From assembly GCA_021831785.1 (NCBI GenBank), contig JAKBMB010000007.1:124001-188000 (forward strand): 64,000 nucleotides of DNA. Direction: 5' to 3'. Made by a program: the position numbers and the translations under genes. The DNA is from Deltaproteobacteria bacterium. Its GTDB lineage: Bacteria > Desulfobacterota > Binatia > Binatales > Binataceae. Of this stretch, positions 25,448 through 33,762 are shown piece after piece (the first letter of the stretch is position 1; the number at the start of each line of letters is the position of its first letter). The notes beneath the pieces were generated by a model. The model ran no database searches and was not told the DNA's origin. It was given only the letters and a program-made list of their open reading frames with translations.

Positions 25448-25897
25448 ATGTTACGCTATCTCGAGGACTTCGCGCCGGGTCAGGTATTCAAACACTGGCC
25501 GGGCCGCACGATAACCGAGTTCGACAACACCTGGTTCACGCTGATGACGATGAACACCAATCCGCTGCATTTCGACGCGGCCTACGCCGAGAAGTCGCAG
25601 CACGGGCGCTGCCTGGTAAACGGCCTGCTGGTGCTGTCGGTGGTGGTCGGAATGAGCGTCAAGGACGTGAGCGAAAACTGCATCGCCAATCTCGAATACG
25701 AAGCGGTCCGCCATAGCGGCCCGACCTTCGCCGGAGACACGCTTTACGCCGAGACGACGGTGCTCGAGGTCACGCCCTCAAGGACCAAGCCCGACCGCGG
25801 CGTGGTGTACGTCGAAACCCACGGGCTCAATCAGCGCGGCGAGCGGGTGATGCAATTGCGCCGGCGAATTTTGCACGCCCGCCGCCCCAACGGCTAG
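25448..25897 (+). CDS. MaoC-family acyl-CoA hydratase/dehydratase
   Basis: A 149-residue hot-dog fold protein. It starts at ATG 25448 (MLRYLEDFAPGQVFKHWPGR), 12 bases after AGGAG; the frame is open upstream but without homology. Family landmarks: ITEFDNTWFTLMTMNTNPLH with the Asn-x-x-x-His active-site pair, AYAEKSQHGRCLVNGLLVLS, LEYEAVRHSGPTFAGDTLYA and VVYVETHGLNQRGE. MaoC proteins hydrate enoyl-CoA or dehydrate hydroxyacyl-CoA thioesters, for example mesaconyl-CoA-type compounds. It converges on the Liv operon, whose last gene ends 29 bases away. Confidence 0.9.
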   Translation: MLRYLEDFAPGQVFKHWPGRTITEFDNTWFTLMTMNTNPLHFDAAYAEKSQHGRCLVNGLLVLSVVVGMSVKDVSENCIANLEYEAVRHSGPTFAGDTLYAETTVLEVTPSRTKPDRGVVYVETHGLNQRGERVMQLRRRILHARRPNG

Positions 25898-25926
25898 GCG
25901 CGAGCGGCGCCGCGCGCGGGCGCGCA

Positions 25927-26643
25927 TCAGGCGCTTTGCGGGAACTTGACGCCGAGGTACGTTCTGACTTCATTGCTGTCAAAGAGTTCCCGCGCGGGAG
26001 CCTCGTGCTGCACGCGGCCTTTTTCCAGAATGTAGCCGCGGTCGGCAAGACGCAGGGCGAACAGCGCGTTTTGCTCGCTTAAAAGAATGCTCAGACCTTC
26101 CTCCCTGAGCGTGCGGATCCATTCCCCGAGGCTGCCGACGATCGCGGGCGAAAGCCCTTCGCTGGGTTCGTCGAGCAGAAGCAGCTTGGGGTTGGCTAGC
26201 AGGGCGCTTCCCAGCTTAAGCATCTGCTGCTCGCCGCCGCTTAAAAAGCCGGCGCGCCGCGTTTTTAGTTCGGCCAGTTTCGGGAACAGCCGGAAAACGT
26301 AAGCGGTGGTCCGCGTCGTGCCGCTCGCGCCGTCGCTGCGGGCCGCAAGGCGCAAGTTTTGCTCGACGTTGAGCGAGCTGAACACGCGCCGCCCGCTGGG
26401 TACGAAGGCAAGCCCGAGGCGCGCGATTTGATACGGCGGCCGGCCGGTTATATCGCGCGAGATAAAGCTTATCCGCCCGCGGCGTGGCGGCGTCAGGTTC
26501 ATGATACTGCGCATGGTCGTGGTCTTGCCGGCGCCGTTGCGTCCGAGCAGCACCACGACCTCGCCCTCTTTCACGGTCAAGGAGACGCCCTGCAGAATAT
26601 GGCTCTCCCCGTAAAACGTGTGTATGGCGTCGACCGTCAGCAT
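25927..26643 (-). CDS. livF: Branched-chain amino acid ABC transporter ATPase LivF
   Basis: A 238-residue ATPase. ATG 26643 lies four bases after the livG stop and begins MLTVDAIHTFYGESHILQGV; the frame extends upstream inside livG but without homology. Walker A LLGRNGAGKTTTMRSI, LGLAFVPSGRRVFSSLNVEQNL, signature LSGGEQQMLKLGSALLANP, Walker B LLLLDEPSEGLSP, and the switch region ILLSEQNALFALRLADRGYI are all intact. Last gene of a livKKHMGF operon on the reverse strand. It forms the ATPase heterodimer with LivG. Confidence 0.94.
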   Translation of the reverse strand: MLTVDAIHTFYGESHILQGVSLTVKEGEVVVLLGRNGAGKTTTMRSIMNLTPPRRGRISFISRDITGRPPYQIARLGLAFVPSGRRVFSSLNVEQNLRLAARSDGASGTTRTTAYVFRLFPKLAELKTRRAGFLSGGEQQMLKLGSALLANPKLLLLDEPSEGLSPAIVGSLGEWIRTLREEGLSILLSEQNALFALRLADRGYILEKGRVQHEAPARELFDSNEVRTYLGVKFPQSA

Positions 26644-26647
26644 CGGT

Positions 26648-27412
26648 TTAGCCGCGGGCCTCGCTGCCGAGGTAAACCTCGGCGACCTGTTCATTGCGCC
26701 GGACCTCGTCGGGCGGCCCTTCGATCAGGACCCGCCCCTGGTGCATTACGGTAACCAATTCGGAAATCTCGAAGACCACGTCCATATCATGCTCGCAAAA
26801 GAGCACGGTGAGGTTCCTGCTCTGGGCCAGGCCGCGCACCAGATTGACCATGCGCCGGGTTTCCCAGGGTGACATGCCCGCGGTCGGCTCGTCCAGCAGC
26901 ACCATTCGCGGCTTGGTGGCCAGCGCGAGCGCGACCTCGAGCGCGCGCTGATCGCCGTGCGAGAGCGTGCTTGCCTGGGCCGCTGCCAGGTAGGCCAGCC
27001 CCACCTGTTCGATGATCTCCAGCGCCTCGTCGCACACCGCGCCCGAGTCCTGAAAACTCGTCAAGAAGTCGGCGCTGCGCCCGAGTCGGGCCACGATCGC
27101 CATCTTGAGCGAATCAAGCACGCTGAGCCTTGGAAAAATGGTCGTAATCTGGAAGGACTGGGCAAGCCCGCGCCGCGTGATAAGATGCGCAGGCTCGCCG
27201 GTGATATCGTGGCCGGCGAACCGGACCCGTCCCGAGGTAGGCGCCAGCGTGCCGGTGAGCATCTTGAAGAGCGTGGACTTGCCGGCCCCGTTGGGTCCTA
27301 TCACCGAATGGATCGTCCCTTCCTTGACTGCGAGCGTCACCCGGTCCACGGCGCAAAATCCGCCGAAGACCTTGGTCAGCGCGTCGGTCTCGAGCATCTG
27401 GGCCATGGTCAA
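26648..27412 (-). CDS. livG: Branched-chain amino acid ABC transporter ATPase LivG
   Basis: A 254-residue ATPase starting MTMAQMLETDALTKVFGGF. Walker A IGPNGAGKSTLFKMLTG; the LivG-type insert RTRGLAQSFQ-like LITRRGLAQSFQITTIFPRLS; signature TLSHGDQRALEVALALATKP, with SHGD in place of SYGE; Walker B MVLLDEPTAGMSPWE; and FCEHDMDVVFEISELVTVMH. It pairs with LivF, 46 bases after livM. Complete. Confidence 0.94.
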   Translation of the reverse strand: MTMAQMLETDALTKVFGGFCAVDRVTLAVKEGTIHSVIGPNGAGKSTLFKMLTGTLAPTSGRVRFAGHDITGEPAHLITRRGLAQSFQITTIFPRLSVLDSLKMAIVARLGRSADFLTSFQDSGAVCDEALEIIEQVGLAYLAAAQASTLSHGDQRALEVALALATKPRMVLLDEPTAGMSPWETRRMVNLVRGLAQSRNLTVLFCEHDMDVVFEISELVTVMHQGRVLIEGPPDEVRRNEQVAEVYLGSEARG

Positions 27413-27458
27413 ATGAGCGGCCGCCAGGCCGCGTCCACCGTGGTTTGCACGCGCGCGT

Positions 27459-28634
27459 TTACGTCTCGCCGCCGCCTACGCTTCGCGGACGGGCCAGCCA
27501 GCGCCGCCAGCGCTCGGCGCTGAACAACCCCACTATTCCGTCGGGCATGAACAAAACGATCGCCAGCACTACCAGGCCGAGCACCAGTTGCCAGTCCCTG
27601 AGATGCTGGACGATTACCTCATGGCTGATTTGATAGACGAGAGCGCCCAGCGCGGGGCCTAAAAACGAGTTCATCCCGCCGAGCACGAGCATAAAGATCG
27701 GCTCCCCCGACTTGGTCCAGTCGAGCAGTTCCGGATACGCCGACTGATCGTGGACAATAAACAGCCCACCTGCAAGCGCGGAGAAAGCTCCGGCCAGCAC
27801 GAAGGCCAAAAGCTCGTGCCGGAACACGTCGATGCCCAGGCTCTGCGCCCGCGCGCGGTTTTCACGAATCGCGCGCAGGGTGAGGCCGAACGGAGATACG
27901 GTTATCTTCCACAACGCGAGCATCGCCAGCGCCGCGGCCGCGAAGACAAAAAGGAAGCCGATCTGCGGGTCCATCAGGGCGGCCGGCACGCCGACGCCGA
28001 AGATGCCGGTAGCGCCGTTAGTTAGCTCGTACTGTTGCTGGGCGACAGTGTAGAAAAGCTGCGCGAAGGCCAAGGTGAGCAGCGCGAAATAGAGCTTACG
28101 CGTGCGCAGCGCCACCAGGCCGACCATAAAGGCGCTCAGCGCGCCGACCAGCGGCGTGGCGATAAATGCCGGCCAGAAAGGCGCCTTGAAGTGCAACCAG
28201 GCCAGGGCGATCGTGTACGCTCCGAGCCCGTAATACGCGGCTTGGCCGAATGACACCAAGCCGCCGTAGCCGACCAGCAGGTTGGTCGCCACAGCGAATA
28301 AGGCCAGGGCCGCCACGTGCTGCAGCTCAAGCAGCCATACCGGCGACAGCATATACGATGCCGCCAGCGCCGCGGCCGTGCTAAGACCGAGCATTGCCAG
28401 CGCGTGCCCGGCGGACCACGCGGCCGGCATCGGCGCCACAACCGGCGCATCCTGGCGCGCCCAGCGCGGGTTCGATGGGGGCGCGCCTAGCGGCGGCGCA
28501 GACGGGTCGGCGGCCTGTTGTGCCGGGTCCGCGACAGGATCGGCCGCCTGCGCCGGCCCGACTCGCGCCGGCGTGACCCGCAGCGCCGGCGCGCAAAGCT
28601 GCGATTTGTTATTCGGCGCTCCGGTTTGCCCCAT
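27459..28634 (-). CDS. livM: Branched-chain amino acid ABC transporter permease LivM
   Basis: A 391-residue inner-membrane permease with about ten hydrophobic segments (from about residue 74). The family loop LVGYGGLVSFGQAAYYGLGAY and the ATPase-coupling motif RAIRENRARAQSLGIDVFRH are present. The first 70 residues are an unusual Pro/Ala-rich, presumably cytosolic extension (AADPVADPAQQAADPSAPPL) absent from most LivM proteins; a downstream start is possible but the extension is in frame with ATG 28634. It lies ten bases after the livH stop. Confidence 0.92.
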   Translation of the reverse strand: MGQTGAPNNKSQLCAPALRVTPARVGPAQAADPVADPAQQAADPSAPPLGAPPSNPRWARQDAPVVAPMPAAWSAGHALAMLGLSTAAALAASYMLSPVWLLELQHVAALALFAVATNLLVGYGGLVSFGQAAYYGLGAYTIALAWLHFKAPFWPAFIATPLVGALSAFMVGLVALRTRKLYFALLTLAFAQLFYTVAQQQYELTNGATGIFGVGVPAALMDPQIGFLFVFAAAALAMLALWKITVSPFGLTLRAIRENRARAQSLGIDVFRHELLAFVLAGAFSALAGGLFIVHDQSAYPELLDWTKSGEPIFMLVLGGMNSFLGPALGALVYQISHEVIVQHLRDWQLVLGLVVLAIVLFMPDGIVGLFSAERWRRWLARPRSVGGGET

Positions 28635-28644
28635 GGCCCACCTA

Positions 28645-29523
28645 CTACGTCGTCTCGGCCGCGCCGAATAGCCCTGAAGGGCGTAGCTGGAGGACGACGA
28701 TCATCGCCAGATAGATGTAGGCCGGCGCCCAGGAAGGGGTCCATAGGATGCCAAGCGCTTCAAACAGACCAACGATGACGGCGCCAACCGCGGCACCGGC
28801 TACCGAACCGAGCCCGCCGATAACTACCACGATGAAGGCGGCGACGATGATGCTCGCGTCAAGGCCGGTGTCGATCGATTGCAGCGGCGCGATCACCGCG
28901 CCGCCGAAGCCGGCCAAAAACGCGCCTAGAGCGAACACTGTTGTATACAACAGACGCACGTTGGTGCCCTTGGCTGCCAACATTTCGGCGTCCTCGACCG
29001 CGGCCAGGATGCGCCAACCTAAAAGCGTAAAGCGCAACAAGGCCCACAAGCTCGCGCCGACCGCGATCGCGGCGCCAACCACGAAAAGATCGTATATCGG
29101 AAAGCTGGCTACACCCAGCCGCACACTGCCGGAAAGAATCGCCGGCGCCGGCACCGCGCGGCTCTGAGCGCCCCAGAACCTCAGACCCAGGTCAGCCAAA
29201 ATCAGGAAAAGCGCGTAGGTCGCGAGCAGTTGGGTGAGATGGTCCTTATCGTACACCCGGCGCAGCACGGTGACCTCAACCACTATCCCGATTGCCGCCA
29301 CAATCATCGGCGCAACCGCAAGCGAGAACCAAAACGCCGTGCCGCCAAAGCTGCTCACGATACTGCTGACCAGGAACGCGCCGTACATGTAAAAACTGCC
29401 GTGCGCGATATTGGCGATGCGCATCGCGCCGAACACCAGCGTTAGCCCGGCCGCAATGATAAACAGACTGCCCGCCGTGGTCATGGCGCTGAGCAACTCG
29501 ACGACAAGGCTATCGACGCTCAA
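28645..29523 (-). CDS. livH: Branched-chain amino acid ABC transporter permease LivH
   Basis: A 292-residue permease of about eight transmembrane segments: SLFIIAAGLTLVFGAMRIAN then IAHGSFYMYGAFL, the classic LivH N-terminal signature, the coupling loop RILAAVEDAEMLAAKGTNV, and ALGAFLAGFGGAVIAPLQSI and VVIGGLGSVAGAAVGAVIVG near the end. It forms the translocation pore with LivM. It sits 84 bases downstream of the first binding-protein gene. The operon's substrate is not provable; Liv-type systems also carry urea, amides and aromatic acids. Confidence 0.94.
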   Translation of the reverse strand: MSVDSLVVELLSAMTTAGSLFIIAAGLTLVFGAMRIANIAHGSFYMYGAFLVSSIVSSFGGTAFWFSLAVAPMIVAAIGIVVEVTVLRRVYDKDHLTQLLATYALFLILADLGLRFWGAQSRAVPAPAILSGSVRLGVASFPIYDLFVVGAAIAVGASLWALLRFTLLGWRILAAVEDAEMLAAKGTNVRLLYTTVFALGAFLAGFGGAVIAPLQSIDTGLDASIIVAAFIVVVIGGLGSVAGAAVGAVIVGLFEALGILWTPSWAPAYIYLAMIVVLQLRPSGLFGAAETT

Positions 29524-29607
29524 CTTCTCCCCCCTAAAGCGCCGCCGCGCGTCGGTCTGGCTTCAAGAGCCCCGCAGCGCCTTAAGCTTGGACGTCACCA
29601 AAACGTC

Positions 29608-30852
29608 TCACGGTTGGCGACTTTTCGCCTGCGCGCACGTCAGCATCGTCTTGCTCGCCGCGATGGCAACGGTCTGCGAATAGATCGGCTGGCCGTATTG
29701 CGGGTCGATTTGCGCGGAAACCCGGCCGATGAATTCGGGCACCTCCGCCTGATGGTCGCAGGCGCGCAGCGTGATCTCGCCGCGGATTGTCGGTACCGTC
29801 GCGCCGCTCAAGGCCCCTACCACTTTGTCGGCGTCGAAGCTACCGGCTTTCCTCACGCCGTAAGCCCACACCTGCGCGGCGCTGTAGCCGGTTATCGCCC
29901 AAGCCGAAGGTGCGTCGTGAAATTTGGCGCGATAATCGGCAAGAAACTCCTTGAAGCCGGGTCCGCTCTCGGCCCAGAACGGCGCGCGGTTCCAACCGAT
30001 GGCGCCGTCCGGGGAATCCTGGCCCAGCACGCGCAGCGGTACCTGGTCGTAAAATCCCACGATCTTGGTCTGCTTGAAGAAATTGAAGCCCTGGGCCTGC
30101 TTGGTGAAAGTAATCAGGTCGCCGCCGAAAATCGCGGCGAAGACGTAGTTGGGATGGGCCGCGAGCAGCGCCGAGATGTAGCTGGTATAGTCCGTGGCGC
30201 CAAGCTGCGGAAACTCCTGGGCCACGACCTCGAAGTTGACCTTAAGCTCCTTGAGCGTCTTAAGAAAGACCTCTACCGTGTCGCGACCGTAGCTGTAGTT
30301 CGGCGTGATGGTGGCGATTTGAATTTTCTTGCCGCCGGCCTTAGGCGCGACGTTTTCGGCGAAGTAATAGGCGATCGCCCGCGGCTCCATCACCGTATTC
30401 GGCACCAGCTCGAAAGCGTATTTGGTAAAGTTGCTGGTGGTGATCTGGATATCGTTGGCCATATGGAAGAAAACCGGAAGCCTGTACTGGCCGGCGACAG
30501 TCTCAACCGCAGTGCCGACCGCGCTGGTCGCGGGGCCAAAAATCGCAACCGCCTTGTCGGCCAAGATCATATGGCGCACGTTGGAGACCCCGTTGGCCGG
30601 AAACGCCCCGTCATCGGCGCTGACCAACCTGACCTGCTTGCCCAAAAGACCGCCCTGGGCATTGATCCGGTCGAGCGCCATCCGGATGCCCCTTAAGCCG
30701 GTGCGGCCCACCTCGGCGATCGAGCCGCTGAGCGTGGTCGAAAGGGCGACCGCGACCGTGTCGGCGCCGTAAGCCGGCACCACCCATCCTGATCCAGTCA
30801 ACATCGCGGCCGAGACGGCCGCAAGCCCCGTTCGGACCAGATGCTTAACCAC
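29608..30852 (-). CDS. Liv-type substrate-binding protein, copy 1
   Basis: A 414-residue periplasmic binding protein with a signal peptide (TGLAAVSAAMLTGSGWVVPAYGA). It shows VALSTTLSGSIAEVGRTGLR, IRMALDRINAQGGLLGKQVR, DDGAFPANGVSNVRHMI, IFGPATSAVGTAVETVAG, and NYSYGRDTVEVFLKTLKEL. Exactly the same length as the upstream copy at 31081-32325. A block of about 260 bases (30135-30396) is almost identical in DNA to the other copy, while the flanks differ much more. Two binding proteins feeding one LivHMGF suggest two substrates or recent duplication. Confidence 0.93.
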   Translation of the reverse strand: MVKHLVRTGLAAVSAAMLTGSGWVVPAYGADTVAVALSTTLSGSIAEVGRTGLRGIRMALDRINAQGGLLGKQVRLVSADDGAFPANGVSNVRHMILADKAVAIFGPATSAVGTAVETVAGQYRLPVFFHMANDIQITTSNFTKYAFELVPNTVMEPRAIAYYFAENVAPKAGGKKIQIATITPNYSYGRDTVEVFLKTLKELKVNFEVVAQEFPQLGATDYTSYISALLAAHPNYVFAAIFGGDLITFTKQAQGFNFFKQTKIVGFYDQVPLRVLGQDSPDGAIGWNRAPFWAESGPGFKEFLADYRAKFHDAPSAWAITGYSAAQVWAYGVRKAGSFDADKVVGALSGATVPTIRGEITLRACDHQAEVPEFIGRVSAQIDPQYGQPIYSQTVAIAASKTMLTCAQAKSRQP

Positions 30853-31080
30853 TCGACCCCCCCAATGAATTTATCTCGCGCCATTCGGCTACCGGTGACT
30901 GCGGACCGCGCGCGGGGCCGCGTCTTCGAGAGCTCCATGGTCGTTCGCGACCTCGCCGACCGAATCTATGCCGCCGCTTCCTTATCCACGGCTCGCTGAG
31001 GCATTTGCGGGCGCGACATCCCCAGCGCGACGGCGGCGAAGCTCTCGCACCCGCGGCGCCGCGCGGAACATGTTCCTTCG

Positions 31081-32325
31081 TTAGGGTTGCAGCTTTTTGG
31101 CCTCCTCGCACGTAATCATGGTTTTGCTGGCCGGAATCGCAATGGTTTGCGAATAGACCGGCTGGCCGTACAGCGGGCTAATTTGTGCCGAGACCTGGCC
31201 CACGTACTCAGGCACGTTGGCCTGATGATCGCACGCGCGCAGTGTGAGGTCACCGCGGATCGTCGGCACCGTCGCGCCGCCTAAGGCCGCCACCACTTTG
31301 TCGGCGTCAAAACTGCCGGCCTTCCACACGCCGTAAGCCCATGCTTGAATCGCGCTGTAACCCATAATTGCCCACGCTGACGGCCAGGTGCCCACCTTAA
31401 CATGGTAGTCAGCCATGAACTCCTTAAAGCCGGGGGCCTTCTCCGCCCAAAACGGTGCGCGGTCCCAGGCGATGGCGCCGTCCGGGATGCCGCCGCCCAG
31501 CGCGCGCATCGCTTGGCGGCCATAGGGCGCCATGATCTTGGTTTGTTTGAAAAAATTGAAGCCCTGGGCCTGCTTGGTGAAGGTAATCAGGTCGCCGCCG
31601 TAGATGCCGGCGAAGACGTAGTTGGGATGGGCCGCGAGCAGCGCCGAGATGTAGCTGGTATAGTCCGTGGCGCCAAGCTGCGGGAACTCCTGGGCCACGA
31701 CCTCGAAGTTGACCTTAAGTTCCTTGAGCGTCTTAAGAAAGACCTCTACCGTGTCGCGACCGTAGCTGTAGTTCGGCGTGATGGTGGCGATTTGAATTTT
31801 CTTGCCGCCGGCCTTAGGCGCGACGTTTTCGGCGAAGTAATAGGCGATCGCCCGCGGCTCCATCACCGTGTTCGGCACCACCTGAAAGGCGTATTTGTTG
31901 AAATTCGTCGTTGTAATCTTGATGTCATTCGAGGTGAAGGCGAAAAAGACGGTTTTGTATTGGCCCGCCACGGTCTCTTCAGCGGTACCCACCGCGCTGC
32001 TCACCGGACCGAAGATCGCTACCGCTTTATCGGCCAAGATCATATGACGCGCGTTGGAGGCGCCGTTGGCCGGCGACGCGCCGTCATCCGCGCTGACCAC
32101 TTTTATTTGCTTGTTCAACACGCCCCCGGTGGAGTTCAGCCTGTCAACCGCCATCTGGATGCCTCTTAGGCCGGTCTGTCCCAACTCGGCGATCGACCCG
32201 CTGAGCGTGGTTGAGACTCCAATCGTTACCACGTCCTCGGCCGAGACCCGTACGACCATCGCCGGCACTCCCAACAAAACGGCTAAAATCGCCGCCACTC
32301 CTATCTTGCGTGAACCTTGAGTCAC
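31081..32325 (-). CDS. Liv-type substrate-binding protein, copy 2
   Basis: A 414-residue paralogue of the next gene. The start is GTG 32323-32325 (VTQGSRKIGVAAILAVLLGV), preceded by AGGGGG; the open frame runs 400 bases further upstream but that part is not protein-like. The GTG start gives exactly the length of copy 1 and a proper signal peptide. It has VTIGVSTTLSGSIAELGQTG, DDGASPANGASNARHMI and the conserved middle block YSYGRDTVEVFLKTLKEL. It leads the Liv operon; 228 bases separate it from copy 1. Confidence 0.92.
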   Translation of the reverse strand: MTQGSRKIGVAAILAVLLGVPAMVVRVSAEDVVTIGVSTTLSGSIAELGQTGLRGIQMAVDRLNSTGGVLNKQIKVVSADDGASPANGASNARHMILADKAVAIFGPVSSAVGTAEETVAGQYKTVFFAFTSNDIKITTTNFNKYAFQVVPNTVMEPRAIAYYFAENVAPKAGGKKIQIATITPNYSYGRDTVEVFLKTLKELKVNFEVVAQEFPQLGATDYTSYISALLAAHPNYVFAGIYGGDLITFTKQAQGFNFFKQTKIMAPYGRQAMRALGGGIPDGAIAWDRAPFWAEKAPGFKEFMADYHVKVGTWPSAWAIMGYSAIQAWAYGVWKAGSFDADKVVAALGGATVPTIRGDLTLRACDHQANVPEYVGQVSAQISPLYGQPVYSQTIAIPASKTMITCEEAKKLQP

Positions 32326-32798
32326 TTGGAATTTCCCCCTCTTTTGCTGCGCCGAAACTGGTACATGTTTACTCACCGAGGCGCCTAATTGCCAGCCGCG
32401 CGCCGGCGAGCGCTCTTTTCTGCTCCCTCGCCCGCGAAGTGGGAGAGGGCCAGGGTGCTGAGCCGGGCGCAGCGCGCGGCAATTGTTGTTTCTCTTTGGT
32501 CGCTCACCCGACTGGGCGAGGTAATCAGAGCGGGCACAGGCTGCTTGCCGGCGGCCCATTCGTCGCCTCCGGCTCCTCAGGGCAGGCTTTCTCTCCCGAC
32601 CGGGAGAGGCGTTGTTGCTGCCTACACAGAAGCCTGCGACACGCCCGCTCAGAGCGGCGAGGCGGCCCACCAAAGACGCCAAGCGATCATTGGTTCGCCC
32701 GCGCAGAGCGCTCGGCCGCATCTCTCAGGCGGCCCAGGCGCGGTCATGACCGTAAACCGGCAGTCGGCGCGCAAACAGGGAACGCGCTTTACGCGGCG
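32326..32798. other. Spacer with CTCCC/GGGAG hairpin repeats
   Basis: No gene is supported in these 473 bases upstream of the Liv operon. It holds two hairpin-forming G/C blocks: CTCCCTCGCCCGCGAAGTGG with GGAGAGGG (about 32422-32450), close to a common intergenic repeat of Proteobacteria, and CTCTCCC-GACC-GGGAGAG (32591-32608). They resemble the two ends of one dispersed intergenic element about 190 bases long. The thioredoxin gene ends at the far side, so one hairpin could also act as its terminator. Confidence 0.4.
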
Positions 32799-33131
32799 CT
32801 AAGCGAGGGCTTGCTCGAGGGCCTTTTCGAGATGGCGCTTGGGCACCGCGCCAACAATCTGTTCCTTGACCTGACCGCCGCGGATAACCAGCAGCGTGGG
32901 TATTCCCCGAACGCCGAAGCGGGACGGAGCCTGCGGGTTGTCGTCAACGTTAACCTTTACCACCTTGAGCCGCCCCGCGTACTCGTTGGCCAGCTCGTCG
33001 ATGACCGGGGCGATAGCTTTGCACGGACCGCACCATGGCGCCCAAAAATCCACCAGCACGGGTTCGGTCGACCGCATTACTTCCTGCTCGAAGTTGGCGT
33101 CGGTGACGTGGGTCACGTTAGCGTTAGCCAT
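32799..33131 (-). CDS. trxA: Thioredoxin
   Basis: A 110-residue thioredoxin. The ATG at 33129-33131 has AGGAG nine bases upstream and is preferred to the in-frame TTG at 33137. The active site is VLVDFWAPWCGPCKAIAPVI with the classical WCGPC. Asp (VDFWA), the cis-Pro loop (VRGIPTLLVIRGG) and the C-terminal helix HLEKALEQAL are all in place. It reduces protein disulfides in the cytoplasm with NADPH via thioredoxin reductase, which is not in the window. Confidence 0.96.
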   Translation of the reverse strand: MANANVTHVTDANFEQEVMRSTEPVLVDFWAPWCGPCKAIAPVIDELANEYAGRLKVVKVNVDDNPQAPSRFGVRGIPTLLVIRGGQVKEQIVGAVPKRHLEKALEQALA

Positions 33132-33762
33132 AGGCAACGTCTCCTTTAATCAATATTATAACGCGCGCGGGCGACCGCGCCAACCAACCTGCGGCTTTCC
33201 GCCGGCGCCGGTTTGCGACCGAACAGTATTCGCTAAAATGCCATCGCCAAGGGAGACCGCCGAGAGAGAGGTCGCCTGATCATGACCGGGCGATCCACAA
33301 CATCTGACAATAGCTCCACTGAGAACCGCAGAATATAGCGACAAGCAGACTCTGAGCTGGGGGCGCGGGCCTTGCCCGCGTAGCGAGCACCAGGCCATCC
33401 CCACAACTCTGCGCTGTCTTAATATTTTGCAATCTTCAATAAGCAGCCACGTTTCATAGCACCCGGCGGACGCCGATCAGCCGCGCGCTCACGACGGCCT
33501 TAAGCCCTGCAGCTCGGCATGTAGCCGCGCGGCAGACGGTGCGCCAGGCCTTGCGAAAGTTACCGAACGGTTGACCGCCGTGATGCAACACAAACGGTTA
33601 ATCAGGACGACGTTTCGCGCGGGCTCCACGAGGAATGTAGGCGGGTGGCGGAGGCGAATTTCCCCATCGCGGTGATGAGCCGCCAGTCGGCGCGGGAGAA
33701 GTCCGTCCGCCACGGCCATCCGAGCACGCTTCATCTATGGTAGGCGCGTGCCGGCCGGCCTC
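33132..33762. other. Long spacer with a decayed integrase-like segment
   Basis: 631 bases lie between thioredoxin and pyrF with no intact gene. A short hairpin GCGGGCCTTGCCCGC lies near 33366. The only coding trace is a reverse-strand fragment resembling a tyrosine recombinase at 33497-33594. The stretch 33400-33470 is AT-richer. I see no promoter with confidence; it should hold the thioredoxin promoter close to 33140-33200. Confidence 0.4.
33497..33594 (-). pseudogene. Tyrosine recombinase (phage integrase) fragment
   Basis: One reverse frame reads FVLHHGGQPFGNFRKAWRTV then CRAATCRAAGLKAVV. This matches the stretch before the HxxR motif of many phage-type integrases (pattern F-x-G-x-P-x-x-DFRKAW-x-x-AC-x-x-AGL). 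The frame has no plausible start and the catalytic HxxR and Tyr are absent. Probably a remnant of an old integration. The match is from memory of the family and needs a search. Confidence 0.3.

Noticed and set aside
32326-32721. 400-base upstream extension of the second Liv binding-protein frame
   Set aside because: The extension is Arg/Pro-rich and unlike protein; GTG 32325 gives a signal peptide and the same length as the paralogue.
33489-33734. 81-codon reverse frame in the trxA-pyrF spacer
   Set aside because: Composition is random-looking and another frame of the same DNA fits an integrase remnant better.
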